Positions 34,124 through 43,289 of a stretch of DNA of 52,953 nucleotides are shown piece after piece (position 1 is the first letter of the stretch; every line of letters begins with the position of its first letter). The position numbers and the translations under genes are program-made. The stretch comes from Streptomyces eurythermus (lineage in GTDB: Bacteria > Actinomycetota > Actinomycetes > Streptomycetales > Streptomycetaceae). Under the pieces are notes generated by a model. The model worked only from the letters and a program-made list of their open reading frames with translations. It did no database searches and was not told the origin of the DNA. The stretch covers positions 69,393-122,345 of the forward strand of contig NZ_BMSK01000025.1 in the NCBI RefSeq assembly GCF_014649115.1. Reading direction: 5' to 3'.

Positions 34124-34246
34124 TCAGCCCTTGCCGCCCACCGCGAACAGCAGGTAGAGGAAGGCGGCCAGGACGTGCCCGAGGGCGATGTAGATGATCA
34201 GCCGGATCCACAGGGAACGGGGGAACTTCGTCTCGAAGTTGCTCAT
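34124..34246 (-). CDS. Small single-span membrane protein coupled to the XRE-cupin gene
   Basis: A 40-residue protein: a charged N terminus (MSNFETKFPRSLW), one hydrophobic helix at about 15-36 and a short glycine tail. Its ATG overlaps the stop of the XRE-cupin gene as ATGA, so it is made by coupled translation. From memory this pairing occurs in other Streptomyces hopanoid loci, where the small protein belongs to an uncharacterised family (DUF6126, not checked). It could tether or signal to the regulator; that is inference. Confidence 0.75.
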   Translation of the reverse strand: MSNFETKFPRSLWIRLIIYIALGHVLAAFLYLLFAVGGKG

Positions 34247-34866
34247 GGCAGCTCTCCGGTCGGCGAGCCCAGGCACAGCGAGGCCGTGGGGCTCTGCAGC
34301 AGGGTGTGGACGAACAGCAGCTCCACGCCGTCGTGGTCGTCGGCGGCGAGGCGGTGCGGGGTGAGCGAGTCGAAGTGCGCGCTGTCGCCGGGGCCGAGCA
34401 GATGCGCGGTGTCCCCGAGCCGCAGCCGCAGCCGTCCCTGAAGGACGTAGAGCCACTCCTCGCCGGGGTGGACGCGCACGATGTCGCCCTGGGAGCCGTA
34501 GGGCACCCGCACTCGCAGGGCCTGCATGCCACGGCCGGGCGCCCCGGCCTGGACGTACGTCCAGCCGCCCGCCCGGGTCGGTTCCATGTCGGCGGCGCGC
34601 ACGATGGCGTCCCGGTCGGCGACCGTCTCGCCGAGCAGTTCGGAGACGGTCGTACCGTAGATACGGGCGAGCGCGAGGAGCATCGGCAGCGACGGCTGCC
34701 GGTGTCCGGTCTCCAGGCGGGAGAGGTGGGCCGGGGAGAGGCCGGCGGAGCGGGCCGCGGCCTCCAGGGTGAGGCCGGCGCGCCGGCGCAGGGCGCGCAG
34801 CTGGGGTGCGACGGCGGGCAGGCCGCCGTCCGCAGCCGCCGACGGTGCGGCGTCCGAGGCGTTCAT
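34243..34866 (-). CDS. XRE-family regulator with cupin domain at the end of the hopanoid cluster
   Basis: A 207-residue regulator: HTH_3 at about 20-75 (LRALRRRAGLTLEAAARSAGLSPAHLSRLETGHRQPS), then a cupin at about 115-190 (VRVPYGSQGDIVRVHPGEEWLYVLQGRLRLRLGDTAHLLGPGDSAHFDS). It reads with the hopanoid genes but has its own gap of 109 bp with two matching palindromes, so it is probably autoregulated. ATG 34866 was chosen because homology starts there; no good ribosome site precedes it, and a CAATAG -10-like box just upstream suggests a leaderless or very short leader. Possible regulator of hopanoid genes; not proven. Confidence 0.88.
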   Translation of the reverse strand: MNASDAAPSAAADGGLPAVAPQLRALRRRAGLTLEAAARSAGLSPAHLSRLETGHRQPSLPMLLALARIYGTTVSELLGETVADRDAIVRAADMEPTRAGGWTYVQAGAPGRGMQALRVRVPYGSQGDIVRVHPGEEWLYVLQGRLRLRLGDTAHLLGPGDSAHFDSLTPHRLAADDHDGVELLFVHTLLQSPTASLCLGSPTGELP

Positions 34867-34886
34867 GCCTCTATTGAGCCCCACCG

Positions 34887-34921
34887 TTGCCCGTGGGGCA
34901 ATTTTCTTGCCTCTGAGGCAA
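34887..34921. promoter_or_regulatory. Twin palindromes TTGCC-N5-GGCAA in the XRE-cupin promoter
   Basis: Two 15-bp palindromes, TTGCCCGTGGGGCAA (34887-34901) and TTGCCTCTGAGGCAA (34907-34921), share the form TTGCC-N5-GGCAA and start exactly 20 bp apart, two helix turns. The second is extended to an 8-bp perfect arm. They lie 21-55 bp upstream of the regulator's start. They are very likely its own operators. Confidence 0.78.
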
Positions 34922-34975
34922 GAGGAGGGCGCCTCGGCGTTCACCGCCGTAGGCGCCCCGCCTTCCGGACGGCCG

Positions 34976-36361
34976 TCAGCGGTTGGCCACGGCCTGCTTG
35001 ATCAGGGTCTTGCCGAAGTCCCACATCAGGCCGCCGCCGCTGTGCGCGTCGTCCATCACCGCGGTGAAGGCGTCCACGAACCGGTCCACGTCGGCCTCGT
35101 CGATGACCAGCGGCGGAATGAGCTTGATCACCTCCAGGTGATCGCCGGAGACCTGGGTGAGGATCCGGTGCTTCTGCAGCAGCGGTACGACGACCATCTG
35201 GGCGAACAGGCCCTTGCGGGCCGCTTGGAGCATGGTCCAGCGACCGCGCAGCTTCAGCGAGGACGGCTTGCCGAACTCGATGCCGATCATCAGGCCCCGG
35301 CCGCGTACGTCGGCGAGCAGCTCGTACTTGTCGATCAGCGCGGTCAGCCGGGACTTCAGCAGCTCGCCCGTGCGGCGCACGCCGGCGACGATCTGCTCGT
35401 TCTCCATGACCGACAGCACGGCGAGGCCGCACGCCATGGCCTGGGCGTTGGAGCCGAAGCTCGCCGAGTGCACCAGGACCCGGTCCATGGACGAGTAGAC
35501 CTTCTTGAAGATCCACTCCTTGCCGAGGGTGGCGCCCACCGGCACATAGCCGCCGGACAGGGCCTTGGCCACGCACACCAGGTCGGGTTCGACGCCGTCC
35601 TCGTGCTGGTAGGCGTAGAAGTCACCGGTGCGGCCGAGGCCGGTCTGCACCTCGTCGGCGATGAGCAGCGCCTTGTGCTTGTGCAGCAGCTCCTGCGCGG
35701 CCCGCAGATAGCCGGGGGGTGCCTCGTGGACGCCCTTGCCCTGGATCGGCTCCACGATCAGCGCGGCGACGTCCCCCTTCCTCAACTCCCGGGCGAGGGC
35801 CTCCAGATCGCCGAGGGGGACGGCGGTGTCGGGCAGCAGCGGGGCGAACCCGTCGCGGAAGCCGTCCTCGCCGTTGACCGACAGCGAGCCCGTGGTCAGG
35901 CCGTGGAAGGCGTGGTCGCAGTACAGCACGCGGGGCTTGCCGGTGGCGTACCGGGCGAACTTCAGGGCGGTCTCGACCGCCTCGGTGCCGCTGTTGCCGA
36001 AGAACACCCGGTCCAGGTGCGGGCTGTGGGCGAGGAGCCGTTCGGCGAGCAGGCCGGGCAGCGGCTGGCAGTCGAAGCGGGTGAGGTCGGCGAGGTCGAG
36101 GTCCAGGACGTCGTGCAGCGCCTTGCGGACGACCGGGTGGTGGCGGCCCAGGCCCATCACACCGAACCCGGCGAGCATGTCCAGGTAGTCGTTGCCGTCC
36201 GCGTCGAAGAAGTGCGCTCCCTCGGCACGCTCGTAGACCTTGTCGAAGCCGATGGTGTGCAGCATCCGCGGCAGCTGCGGGTTGAGATGCCTCGCGTGCA
36301 GCTCGTAGCGTTCGGCTCCGCGCTCGGCGAGCAGGGCGCCGAGGTCGAACTCGGTGGTCAT
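34976..36361 (-). CDS. hpnO: Class III PLP aminotransferase of the hopanoid cluster (HpnO-like)
   Basis: A 461-residue acetylornithine/4-aminobutyrate-type aminotransferase. NSGTEAVE (123-130) binds the cofactor phosphate, DEVQTGLGRTG is at 236-246 and the PLP lysine is K266 in VAKALSGG. In hopanoid loci this enzyme is held to convert the ribosyl-derived side chain (an aldehyde) to aminobacteriohopanetriol. The ATG overlaps the dxs stop (ATGA), so it is translated with the pathway genes. The N terminus is longer than in ordinary ornithine transaminases, as in other HpnO proteins. The symbol follows the general hopanoid nomenclature. Confidence 0.82.
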   Translation of the reverse strand: MTTEFDLGALLAERGAERYELHARHLNPQLPRMLHTIGFDKVYERAEGAHFFDADGNDYLDMLAGFGVMGLGRHHPVVRKALHDVLDLDLADLTRFDCQPLPGLLAERLLAHSPHLDRVFFGNSGTEAVETALKFARYATGKPRVLYCDHAFHGLTTGSLSVNGEDGFRDGFAPLLPDTAVPLGDLEALARELRKGDVAALIVEPIQGKGVHEAPPGYLRAAQELLHKHKALLIADEVQTGLGRTGDFYAYQHEDGVEPDLVCVAKALSGGYVPVGATLGKEWIFKKVYSSMDRVLVHSASFGSNAQAMACGLAVLSVMENEQIVAGVRRTGELLKSRLTALIDKYELLADVRGRGLMIGIEFGKPSSLKLRGRWTMLQAARKGLFAQMVVVPLLQKHRILTQVSGDHLEVIKLIPPLVIDEADVDRFVDAFTAVMDDAHSGGGLMWDFGKTLIKQAVANR

Positions 36362-38256
36362 TCACTCTCCTTGACTGTGCCGTCGACGTCCTTGACGGCC
36401 AGACTCGCGCTGATCCGCCCGGCGATCTCGACGGGGGTGAGGCCTATGTCGGCCAGCACCTCGCTGCGCTTGGCGTGCGCGAGGAACTGCTCGGGGATGC
36501 CGAACCGCCGTACCGGCACGTCCACGTCGGCGTCGCCGAGGGCCAGCGCGACGGCCGAACCGACGCCGGCGGAGCGGCTGTTGTCCTCCACCACGGCCAC
36601 CAGCCGGTGTCCGGCGGCGAGCCGGGGCAGGGCGGGGTCGACGGGTTTGACCCAGCGCGGGTCGACCACCGTGCAGCCGATGCCGCGGGCCTCGAGCAGT
36701 TCGGCGGTCTGCAGGCACACCGTGGCCATCACGCCGACGGCCACCAGCAGCACCTCGGGGTCTTCGGCCCGGTGCAGGACGTCCATGCCGCCGACCCGGT
36801 CGACGGCGGGGACGCGCGGGCCGGCGGTCTCCTTGGGGAAGCGGACCAGCGTGGGCGCGTCGTCCACGGCGACCGCCTCGCGCAGCTGGGCGCGCAGCTG
36901 GTCGGCGTCGCGCGGCGCGGCGATCCTGAGGCCGGGGACGACCTGGAGGATGGACATGTCCCACATGCCGTTGTGGGAGGCCCCGTCGGTGCCGGTGACG
37001 CCGGCCCGGTCCAGCACGAAGGTGACCCCGCAGCGGTGCAGGGCGACGTCCATCAGCAGCTGGTCGAAGGCCCGGTTGAGGAAGGTGGCGTAGACGGCGA
37101 CGACCGGGTGCAGTCCGCCGGTGGCGAGCCCGGCCGCGGAGACCGCCGCGTGCTGCTCGGCGATGCCGACGTCCCAGACGCGGTCGGGGAAGCGTTCGGC
37201 GAACTCGGCGAGGCCGACCGGGTGCAGCATGGCCGCCGTGACCGCCACGACGTCCTCGCGCTCCTCCCCGATCCGGACGATCTCCTCGCCGAACACCGAG
37301 GTCCACGAGGGCCCCTTGGACGGGGCGAGGGGCTCGCAGGTGAGCGGGTCCATCACACCGACGGAGTGGAAGTGGTCCTCCTCGTGCGCGAGGGCGGGTT
37401 CGTAGCCGCGGCCCTTCTCGGTGAGGCAGTGGACCAGGACGGGGCCGTGGAAGCGTTTGGCGCGGCGCAGCGCCGACTCGACGGCCTTGATGTCGTGGCC
37501 GTCGATCGGGCCGAGGTACTTCAGGCCCAGGTCCTCGAACATGCCCTGCGGGGCGAAGGCGTCCTTGAAGCCCTTCTTCGCGCCGTGCAGGGACTCGTAG
37601 AGCGTGTTACCGACGACCGGGGTGCGCTGGAGCACCTCCTTGCCCCAGGCGAGGACCTTCTCGTAGCCGTCGGTGGTGCGCAGCGTGGCCAGGTGGTTGG
37701 CCAGGCCGCCGATGGTGGGGGCGTAGGAGCGTTCGTTGTCGTTGACGACGATGATCAGCGGCCGGTCCCGGGCGGCGGCGATGTTGTTCAGCGCCTCCCA
37801 GGCCATGCCGCCGGTCAGCGCGCCGTCGCCGATGACGGCGACCACATGGCCCTTCTCCCCTTGGACCTGGTTGGCCTTGGCGAGGCCGTCGGCCCAGCCG
37901 AGCGCCGTGGACGCGTGGCTGTTCTCGATGACGTCGTGCTCGGACTCCTCGCGCGAGGGGTAGCCGGACAGTCCGCCCTTGCCGCGCAGCTTCGAGAAGT
38001 CCTGACGGCCGGTCAGCAGTTTGTGGACGTAACTCTGGTGGCCGGTGTCCCACAGGATGCGGTCGACCGGTGACTCGAAGACCCGGTGGAGCGCGATGGT
38101 GAGTTCCACCACGCCCAGGTTGGGCCCGAGGTGACCGCCGGTTCTCGAAACCGCGTGCACCAGGAACTCACGTATTTCTCCGGACAGTTCCCCGAGTTCC
38201 GCCTCGGACAGCGCCTTGACGTCGCGTGGTCCCCGGATGCTCTCCAGAATGGTCAC
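36358..38256 (-). CDS. dxs: 1-deoxy-D-xylulose-5-phosphate synthase
   Basis: A 632-residue thiamine-diphosphate enzyme that joins pyruvate and glyceraldehyde 3-phosphate in the first step of the MEP pathway. DTGHQSYVHKLLTGR and GDGALTGGMAWEALNN (TPP/Mg motif) lie in the N-terminal half, and RVWDVGIAEQHAAVSAAGLA carries the catalytic Glu. The start is GTG. It belongs to the hopanoid operon, 31 bp after ispG, and overlaps the aminotransferase gene. It is likely a second, dedicated Dxs that feeds extra isoprenoid precursor when hopanoids are made; a housekeeping copy would be elsewhere. Confidence 0.95.
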   Translation of the reverse strand: MTILESIRGPRDVKALSEAELGELSGEIREFLVHAVSRTGGHLGPNLGVVELTIALHRVFESPVDRILWDTGHQSYVHKLLTGRQDFSKLRGKGGLSGYPSREESEHDVIENSHASTALGWADGLAKANQVQGEKGHVVAVIGDGALTGGMAWEALNNIAAARDRPLIIVVNDNERSYAPTIGGLANHLATLRTTDGYEKVLAWGKEVLQRTPVVGNTLYESLHGAKKGFKDAFAPQGMFEDLGLKYLGPIDGHDIKAVESALRRAKRFHGPVLVHCLTEKGRGYEPALAHEEDHFHSVGVMDPLTCEPLAPSKGPSWTSVFGEEIVRIGEEREDVVAVTAAMLHPVGLAEFAERFPDRVWDVGIAEQHAAVSAAGLATGGLHPVVAVYATFLNRAFDQLLMDVALHRCGVTFVLDRAGVTGTDGASHNGMWDMSILQVVPGLRIAAPRDADQLRAQLREAVAVDDAPTLVRFPKETAGPRVPAVDRVGGMDVLHRAEDPEVLLVAVGVMATVCLQTAELLEARGIGCTVVDPRWVKPVDPALPRLAAGHRLVAVVEDNSRSAGVGSAVALALGDADVDVPVRRFGIPEQFLAHAKRSEVLADIGLTPVEIAGRISASLAVKDVDGTVKESE

Positions 38257-38287
38257 TCTCGGGCCCCCTCTCGTTGCGTGCCTTGCC

Positions 38288-39430
38288 TCAACTCACCTGG
38301 TCCGACGGGCTCTTGCTCTCGGCGAGCTTCATGGCCTCCTCGATCAGGGTCTCCACGATCCTCGACTCGGGGACGGTCTTGACGACCTCGCCCTTGACGA
38401 AGATCTGCCCCTTGCCGTTGCCGGAGGCCACCCCGAGGTCGGCCTCGCGGGCCTCGCCCGGACCGTTGACCACACACCCCATCACCGCGACCCGCAGCGG
38501 CACCTCCATGCCGTCCAGGCCGGCCGTCACCTCCTCGGCGAGCTTGTAGACGTCCACCTGGGCCCGGCCGCAGGACGGGCAGGAGACGATCTCCAGTCGG
38601 CGCTGCCTCAGTCCCAGGGACTCCAGGATCTGGATGCCGACCTTGACCTCCTCCACCGGCGGCGCGCTCAGCGACACGCGGATGGTGTCGCCGATGCCCC
38701 GCGACAGCAGCGCGCCGAAGGCGACCGCCGACTTGATCGTGCCCTGGAAGGCGGGGCCGGCCTCGGTCACGCCGAGGTGCAGCGGGTAGTCGCACTGCTC
38801 GGCGAGCTGGCGGTAGGCCTCGATCATGACGACCGGGTCGTTGTGCTTGACGGAGATCTTGATGTCCCGGAAGCCGTGCTCCTCGAAGAGGGACGCCTCC
38901 CACAACGCCGACTCCACCAGTGCCTCGGGCGTCGCCTTGCCGTACTTCTGGAGCAGACGGCGGTCCAGGGAACCGGCGTTGACGCCGATCCGGATCGGGG
39001 TGCCGTGGTCCTTGGCGGCCTTGGCGATCTCCTCGACCTTGTCGTCGAACTGCTTGATGTTGCCCGGGTTGACGCGGACCGCGGCGCAGCCGGCCTCGAT
39101 GGCCGCGAACACGTACTTCGGCTGGAAGTGGATGTCCGCGATCACCGGGATCTGCGACTTCCTCGCGATGGTCGCCAGGGCGTCCGCGTCGTCCTGCGTA
39201 GGGCAGGCGACGCGGACGATCTGGCAGCCGGACGCGGTGAGTTCGGCGATCTGCTGGAGGGTGGCGCCGATGTCGGACGTACGGGTCGTCGTCATCGACT
39301 GCACCGACACCGGGGCCCCGCCCCCGACCGGTACCGGCCCGACCTGGATCTGCCGCGACTGCCGCCGCGGCGCGACCGGACGGGCCGGTACCTCGGGGAC
39401 GCCCAGGGGGACGGCGGTCACCGCCGTCAC
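38288..39430 (-). CDS. ispG: 4-hydroxy-3-methylbut-2-enyl-diphosphate synthase (flavodoxin/ferredoxin)
   Basis: A 380-residue 4Fe-4S enzyme (GcpE) that turns MEcPP into HMBPP. VQSMTTTRTSD near the N terminus, RVNPGNI in the barrel, and the cluster ligands CPSCGR and MGCVVNGPGEA in the C-terminal domain are all present. The GTG start at 39430 overlaps the hpnH stop as GTGA; upstream sequence in this frame is the shadow of hpnH. Like dxs it is a pathway-supply gene inside the hopanoid operon. Confidence 0.95.
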   Translation of the reverse strand: MTAVTAVPLGVPEVPARPVAPRRQSRQIQVGPVPVGGGAPVSVQSMTTTRTSDIGATLQQIAELTASGCQIVRVACPTQDDADALATIARKSQIPVIADIHFQPKYVFAAIEAGCAAVRVNPGNIKQFDDKVEEIAKAAKDHGTPIRIGVNAGSLDRRLLQKYGKATPEALVESALWEASLFEEHGFRDIKISVKHNDPVVMIEAYRQLAEQCDYPLHLGVTEAGPAFQGTIKSAVAFGALLSRGIGDTIRVSLSAPPVEEVKVGIQILESLGLRQRRLEIVSCPSCGRAQVDVYKLAEEVTAGLDGMEVPLRVAVMGCVVNGPGEAREADLGVASGNGKGQIFVKGEVVKTVPESRIVETLIEEAMKLAESKSPSDQVS

Positions 39431-40449
39431 TCCCGGTTCCCGGCGACCGTCTCGCGCATGGCCCGCAGGGACTCCTTCAGGGAACCCATGGTGGCGAGGA
39501 CGGCGGTCGGCTCGTAGCCGCAGTGCGCCATGCAGTTGTCGCAGCGCGGGTCCTTGCCGCGGCCGTACTTGTCCCAGTCGGTCTTCTCCACCAGTTCGCG
39601 GTACGTGGGCACGTACCCGTCGCTCATCAGGTAGCAGGGCCGCTGCCAGCCGAAGAGCGAGTAGTTCGGGATCGCCCACGCGGTGCACGGGAAGTCGACC
39701 TTGCCCTCCAGGAAGTCCAGGAAGAGCGGGGAGTGGTTGAGCCGCCACTTGCGCCGGTTGCCGCCCGCGAAGGCCTTCCTGAACAGCTCCCGGGTCTGCT
39801 CCACGCCGAGGAAGTGGTCCTGGTCCGGGGCCTTCTCGTAGGCGTAGGCGGGCGAGATCATCATCTCGTCGACCTTGAGGTCGTCGTTGAGGAAGTTGAG
39901 CACCTCGATGATGGTCTGCGGGGTGTCGGTGTTGAAGAAGGTCGAGTTGGTGGTCACCCGGAAGCCGCGCCGCTTGGCCTCCTTGATGGCGGCCACGGCC
40001 TCGTCGAACACGCCCTCCTTCGCGACGGATTCGTCGTGCCGCTCACGCAGCCCGTCGATGTGCACCGCGAACGCGAAGTAGGGCGAGGGGGTGAACTTGT
40101 CCATCTTCTTGCGCAGCAGCATCGCGTTGGTGCACAGGAAGACGTACTTCCTCTTGGCCACCAACTGCCGCACGATCTCGTCGATCTGAGGGTGCATCAG
40201 CGGCTCGCCGCCGGCGATGGAGACCATCGGCGCACCGGACTCCAGCACGGCGCCCACGGCCTGGGCGACCGGCATGCGCTGCTTGAGCACACCGGCGGGG
40301 TGCTGGATCTTGCCGCAGCCCTCACACTTCAGATTGCAGGCGAAGAGCGGTTCCAGCTCGACAATGAGCGGGAACTTGTCCCGCCTGCGGAGCTTCTGTT
40401 CAGCCAGGTATGTAGCGACCTTGATGGACTGGCGCAGCGGCATGGCCAT
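39427..40449 (-). CDS. hpnH: Adenosyl-hopene transferase HpnH (radical SAM)
   Basis: A 340-residue radical SAM protein. The cluster motif is C38-x3-C42-x2-C45 in FACNLKCEGC, and the C-terminal half carries further cysteines (DPRCDNCMAHCGYEPTA). HpnH joins a 5'-deoxyadenosyl group to hopene to give adenosylhopane, the first step to C35 hopanoids. ATG 40449 gives the usual length and has GGAGGT upstream. The gene starts 5 bp after hpnG and overlaps ispG. Confidence 0.95.
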   Translation of the reverse strand: MAMPLRQSIKVATYLAEQKLRRRDKFPLIVELEPLFACNLKCEGCGKIQHPAGVLKQRMPVAQAVGAVLESGAPMVSIAGGEPLMHPQIDEIVRQLVAKRKYVFLCTNAMLLRKKMDKFTPSPYFAFAVHIDGLRERHDESVAKEGVFDEAVAAIKEAKRRGFRVTTNSTFFNTDTPQTIIEVLNFLNDDLKVDEMMISPAYAYEKAPDQDHFLGVEQTRELFRKAFAGGNRRKWRLNHSPLFLDFLEGKVDFPCTAWAIPNYSLFGWQRPCYLMSDGYVPTYRELVEKTDWDKYGRGKDPRCDNCMAHCGYEPTAVLATMGSLKESLRAMRETVAGNRE

Positions 40450-40454
40450 CTGGC

Positions 40455-41138
40455 TCACCTCCGGGGGAGCAGCAAAGAACGGTGCCAATCGAAAAATGCG
40501 GGAAGGATGGAACGGAGAACGCGGAAGGCCGATATCCCACCGCGCAGGGTGCCGATCCGGACGAGTTCGTGTTCGGGAGCGTCCACGACGACCCGGACGG
40601 CGGCCACCGGACGTTCGCCGGTGCGGACGGCGGCCAGCAGCGTGGCCGCCGACTCCATGTCCACGGCGATCGCGCCGGTGGCGAGCAGATCGGATCGCTC
40701 GGGGCCCCGGACGACGTGGTCGGAGCCGGTGAGCGGGCCGGTGTGGACGGTGCGTCCGGGCAGCAGGCGCGCGAGTTCCTTGGCCAGGAGCTCGGTGCCC
40801 ACGCACGGCACGGTACCGCGCGGGTCCCGGGTCTCCTCGGCGACCACCAGGTCGCCGGGGTGCATCCCGGGGGCCAGCCCGGCGCAGAAGCCGGTGGCCA
40901 GGACGGCCGTGCCGGCGGGTGCCGGGCCGGTCAGGAGCCGGGTGACGGAGCGTTCCGCCGCGCGGGGTCCCATGCCCGTGCGGACGAAGGTCACCGGCCC
41001 GCCGGCCCCCCGCCCCGCGCCCCGCGGCACCGGCGCGCCCGACCTGCGCGCCCGGCGGTCGCCGGTGCGCAGGGCGAGGTGCTCGATGCCGAGCGCGCAG
41101 GCGATCAGCAGCGGAGCCGGAGCGGGCTGGTGGCTCAC
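40455..41138 (-). CDS. hpnG: Adenosylhopane nucleosidase-like protein HpnG
   Basis: A 227-residue protein of the purine nucleoside phosphorylase/MTAN fold. The glycine-rich ATGFCAGLAPGMHPGDLVVAEE and the AVDMESA motif that binds the ribose and base are intact. HpnG removes adenine from adenosylhopane to give ribosylhopane. The GTG start lies one base after the shc stop. A Gly/Arg-rich loop near residues 28-48 appears longer than in short family members. Confidence 0.9.
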   Translation of the reverse strand: MSHQPAPAPLLIACALGIEHLALRTGDRRARRSGAPVPRGAGRGAGGPVTFVRTGMGPRAAERSVTRLLTGPAPAGTAVLATGFCAGLAPGMHPGDLVVAEETRDPRGTVPCVGTELLAKELARLLPGRTVHTGPLTGSDHVVRGPERSDLLATGAIAVDMESAATLLAAVRTGERPVAAVRVVVDAPEHELVRIGTLRGGISAFRVLRSILPAFFDWHRSLLLPRR

Positions 41139-41139
41139 A

Positions 41140-43173
41140 TCAGTCTCCCTCGGCCCGTGCGGAGACCTTCCCGGCCGGGGCGGTGAGCAGCTTGCGCTCG
41201 AAGGGGTCCCCGTGCAGGTACCGGCCGAGCGCGGTGAGCGGGAACACCTGCCGGTACAGGTGGTAGTTGATGGAGAAGTCCCAGGGGAAGCCGGTGCCGG
41301 TGAAGTACGGCTCGTCCCAGCCGCCGTCCTCCCGCTGGGTGTCGGCCAGCCACCGCACGCCGCGCTCGACGGCCGCGGAGCCCTTCTCCCCCGCCGCGAG
41401 CAGCGCCATCAGCGCCCACGCGGTCTGTGAGGCGGTGGAGGCGCCCCGGCCGCTCCATTCCTTGGCGTCCTTGTAGGAGCGCAGGTCCTCGCCCCAGCCG
41501 CCGTCGTCGTTCTGGACGCTCTCCAGCCAGGCCACGGCCCGCCGGATCGCCGGGTGCGAGGTGGGCAGTCCGGCCGCGGTGAGCGCGGGGACCACCGAGC
41601 CGGTGCCGTAGATGTAGTTGACGCCCCAGCGGCCGAACCAGGAGCCGTTCGGCTCCTGTTCGGCGAGCAGCCAGTCGATGCCGCGCCGGGTGCGCGGGTC
41701 GTCGGCCAGGCCCTCGGCGGCGAGCATCTCCACCACGTGCGCGGTGACGTCGGCGGACGGCGGGTCGATCACCTCGCCGAAGTCGCAGAACGGCAGCCGG
41801 TTCGGGAACGGGCTGGTGTTGTCCACGTCGAAGGCGCCCCAGGCGCCGTTCTTCGACTGCATGCCCAGGTTCCAGCGGACGGCGCGGCCGATGGCCCGGT
41901 CCACGTGCTCGGGGTCGTGGTGGCGGACCCGGCGCAGCGCGAGCGCGACCTCGGCGGTGTCGTCGATGTCGGGGTAGTTGTCGTTGTGGAACTCGAACGC
42001 CCAGCCGCCCGGGGGCAGTTCGGGCCGGCGCACGGCCCAGTCGCCGGGCCGGGCGATCTCCTCGCCGAGCATCCAGTCGGCCGCCTTGACCAGTTGCGGG
42101 TGGTCCGCGGGCAGTCCGGCGTCCACGAGGGCGATGGTGGCCAGGCAGGTGTCCCACACCGGGGACTGGCATGCCTCGATCATCCGGGCGCCGTCCTCGC
42201 GCCAGACGGCGAAGCGGTCCAGGGAGGCGAGGCCCTCGCGCAGCACCGGGTGCTTCAGGTCGTAGCCGAGCAGGTGCAGGGCGATGACCGAGTACACGGC
42301 CGGGGGCTGGATGCCGCCCCAGCAGCCGTCGTTCTCCTGCCGCTCGATGATCCAGCGGGCCGCCGCGTTCATCGCGGCCTTGCGCAGCCTGCGCACGGCG
42401 ACCTTGCGGTAGCCGCGGACCACCTTGTCCAGCCGCTGGAAGACCCCGTCCCAGCTCGCCACCGGGGCGAGCGGCTGCGGCGGGTTGGGGTTGGCCGGAT
42501 CGGTGTGCAGCTCGTCCAGCGCGAACGGGGCCGGGCGCACCGGGCGCTTGGCGGAGACGATGGTGAGCGGCACGATGGTCTGCCGCGCCCAGCATCCGAA
42601 GTCGTAGATGTTGAGCGGGAACCAGGTGGGGAAGAAGATCAGCTCCGGCGGGAGTTCGGGCAGGTCCTCCCACTTCCACCAGCCGAACAGGGCGAGCCAG
42701 ATCCGGGTGAAGACCCGGGCGGCGGCGATGCCGCCCTGCTCACGGATCCAGGCCGATGCCTTCGCCATGTGCGGCGCGTCGGGCGCGTCGCCGGCCAGGC
42801 GCAGGGCGACGTACGCCTCCACGGTGGCGGACAGGTCGCCGGGACCGCCGTAGAAGGTGGCCCAGGTGCCGTCCTCGCTCTGCTCGCCGCGGATGAACTT
42901 CGCGGCGGCCCGCGTGGTGGTCTCGTCCAGGATGCCCAGGAACTGACGGAGCAGCAGATCCTCGGCGTCCATGGTGACGTTGGTCTCCAGGTCGCCTTTC
43001 CACCAGCCCTCGGTGTCCTGCCGGGCGAGCAGGAAATCGGTGGCGCGCTGGACGGCGCGCGCGGCGGCTTCTTGTACCCCGGCCGTCTCGGGGATGGTGA
43101 GGGTGGAGTCGCTGGCCGCGGCAGCCCGGGACGGCAAGATGGCCCCGGTGCTTCCGTCGGTCGTCGCTGTCAT
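41140..43173 (-). CDS. shc: Squalene-hopene cyclase
   Basis: A 677-residue triterpene cyclase that folds squalene into hopene and hopanol at the membrane. The catalytic DIDDTAE is at 402-408 (general acid D404). QW repeats are visible, for example QSEDGTWATFYGG, QENDGCWGG and QNDDGGWGE. The hydrophobic channel region around 150-200 (ALFGWWKWEDLP, FPTWFPLNIYDFGCWARQ) is conserved. The first 35 residues are a flexible extension. It is the key enzyme of the cluster, followed at once by hpnG. Confidence 0.97.
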   Translation of the reverse strand: MTATTDGSTGAILPSRAAAASDSTLTIPETAGVQEAAARAVQRATDFLLARQDTEGWWKGDLETNVTMDAEDLLLRQFLGILDETTTRAAAKFIRGEQSEDGTWATFYGGPGDLSATVEAYVALRLAGDAPDAPHMAKASAWIREQGGIAAARVFTRIWLALFGWWKWEDLPELPPELIFFPTWFPLNIYDFGCWARQTIVPLTIVSAKRPVRPAPFALDELHTDPANPNPPQPLAPVASWDGVFQRLDKVVRGYRKVAVRRLRKAAMNAAARWIIERQENDGCWGGIQPPAVYSVIALHLLGYDLKHPVLREGLASLDRFAVWREDGARMIEACQSPVWDTCLATIALVDAGLPADHPQLVKAADWMLGEEIARPGDWAVRRPELPPGGWAFEFHNDNYPDIDDTAEVALALRRVRHHDPEHVDRAIGRAVRWNLGMQSKNGAWGAFDVDNTSPFPNRLPFCDFGEVIDPPSADVTAHVVEMLAAEGLADDPRTRRGIDWLLAEQEPNGSWFGRWGVNYIYGTGSVVPALTAAGLPTSHPAIRRAVAWLESVQNDDGGWGEDLRSYKDAKEWSGRGASTASQTAWALMALLAAGEKGSAAVERGVRWLADTQREDGGWDEPYFTGTGFPWDFSINYHLYRQVFPLTALGRYLHGDPFERKLLTAPAGKVSARAEGD

Positions 43174-43289
43174 GGCTTCCCCTTCGTGCAGTCGTGCGAG
43201 TCGTGCTGCTGTGGGTCCGCCGTCGGCCGGTGTCCTTGGCTTGGCGACACCGGCCGGCGACTACGCGAGGCTTATCCAGCCAATGGTGA

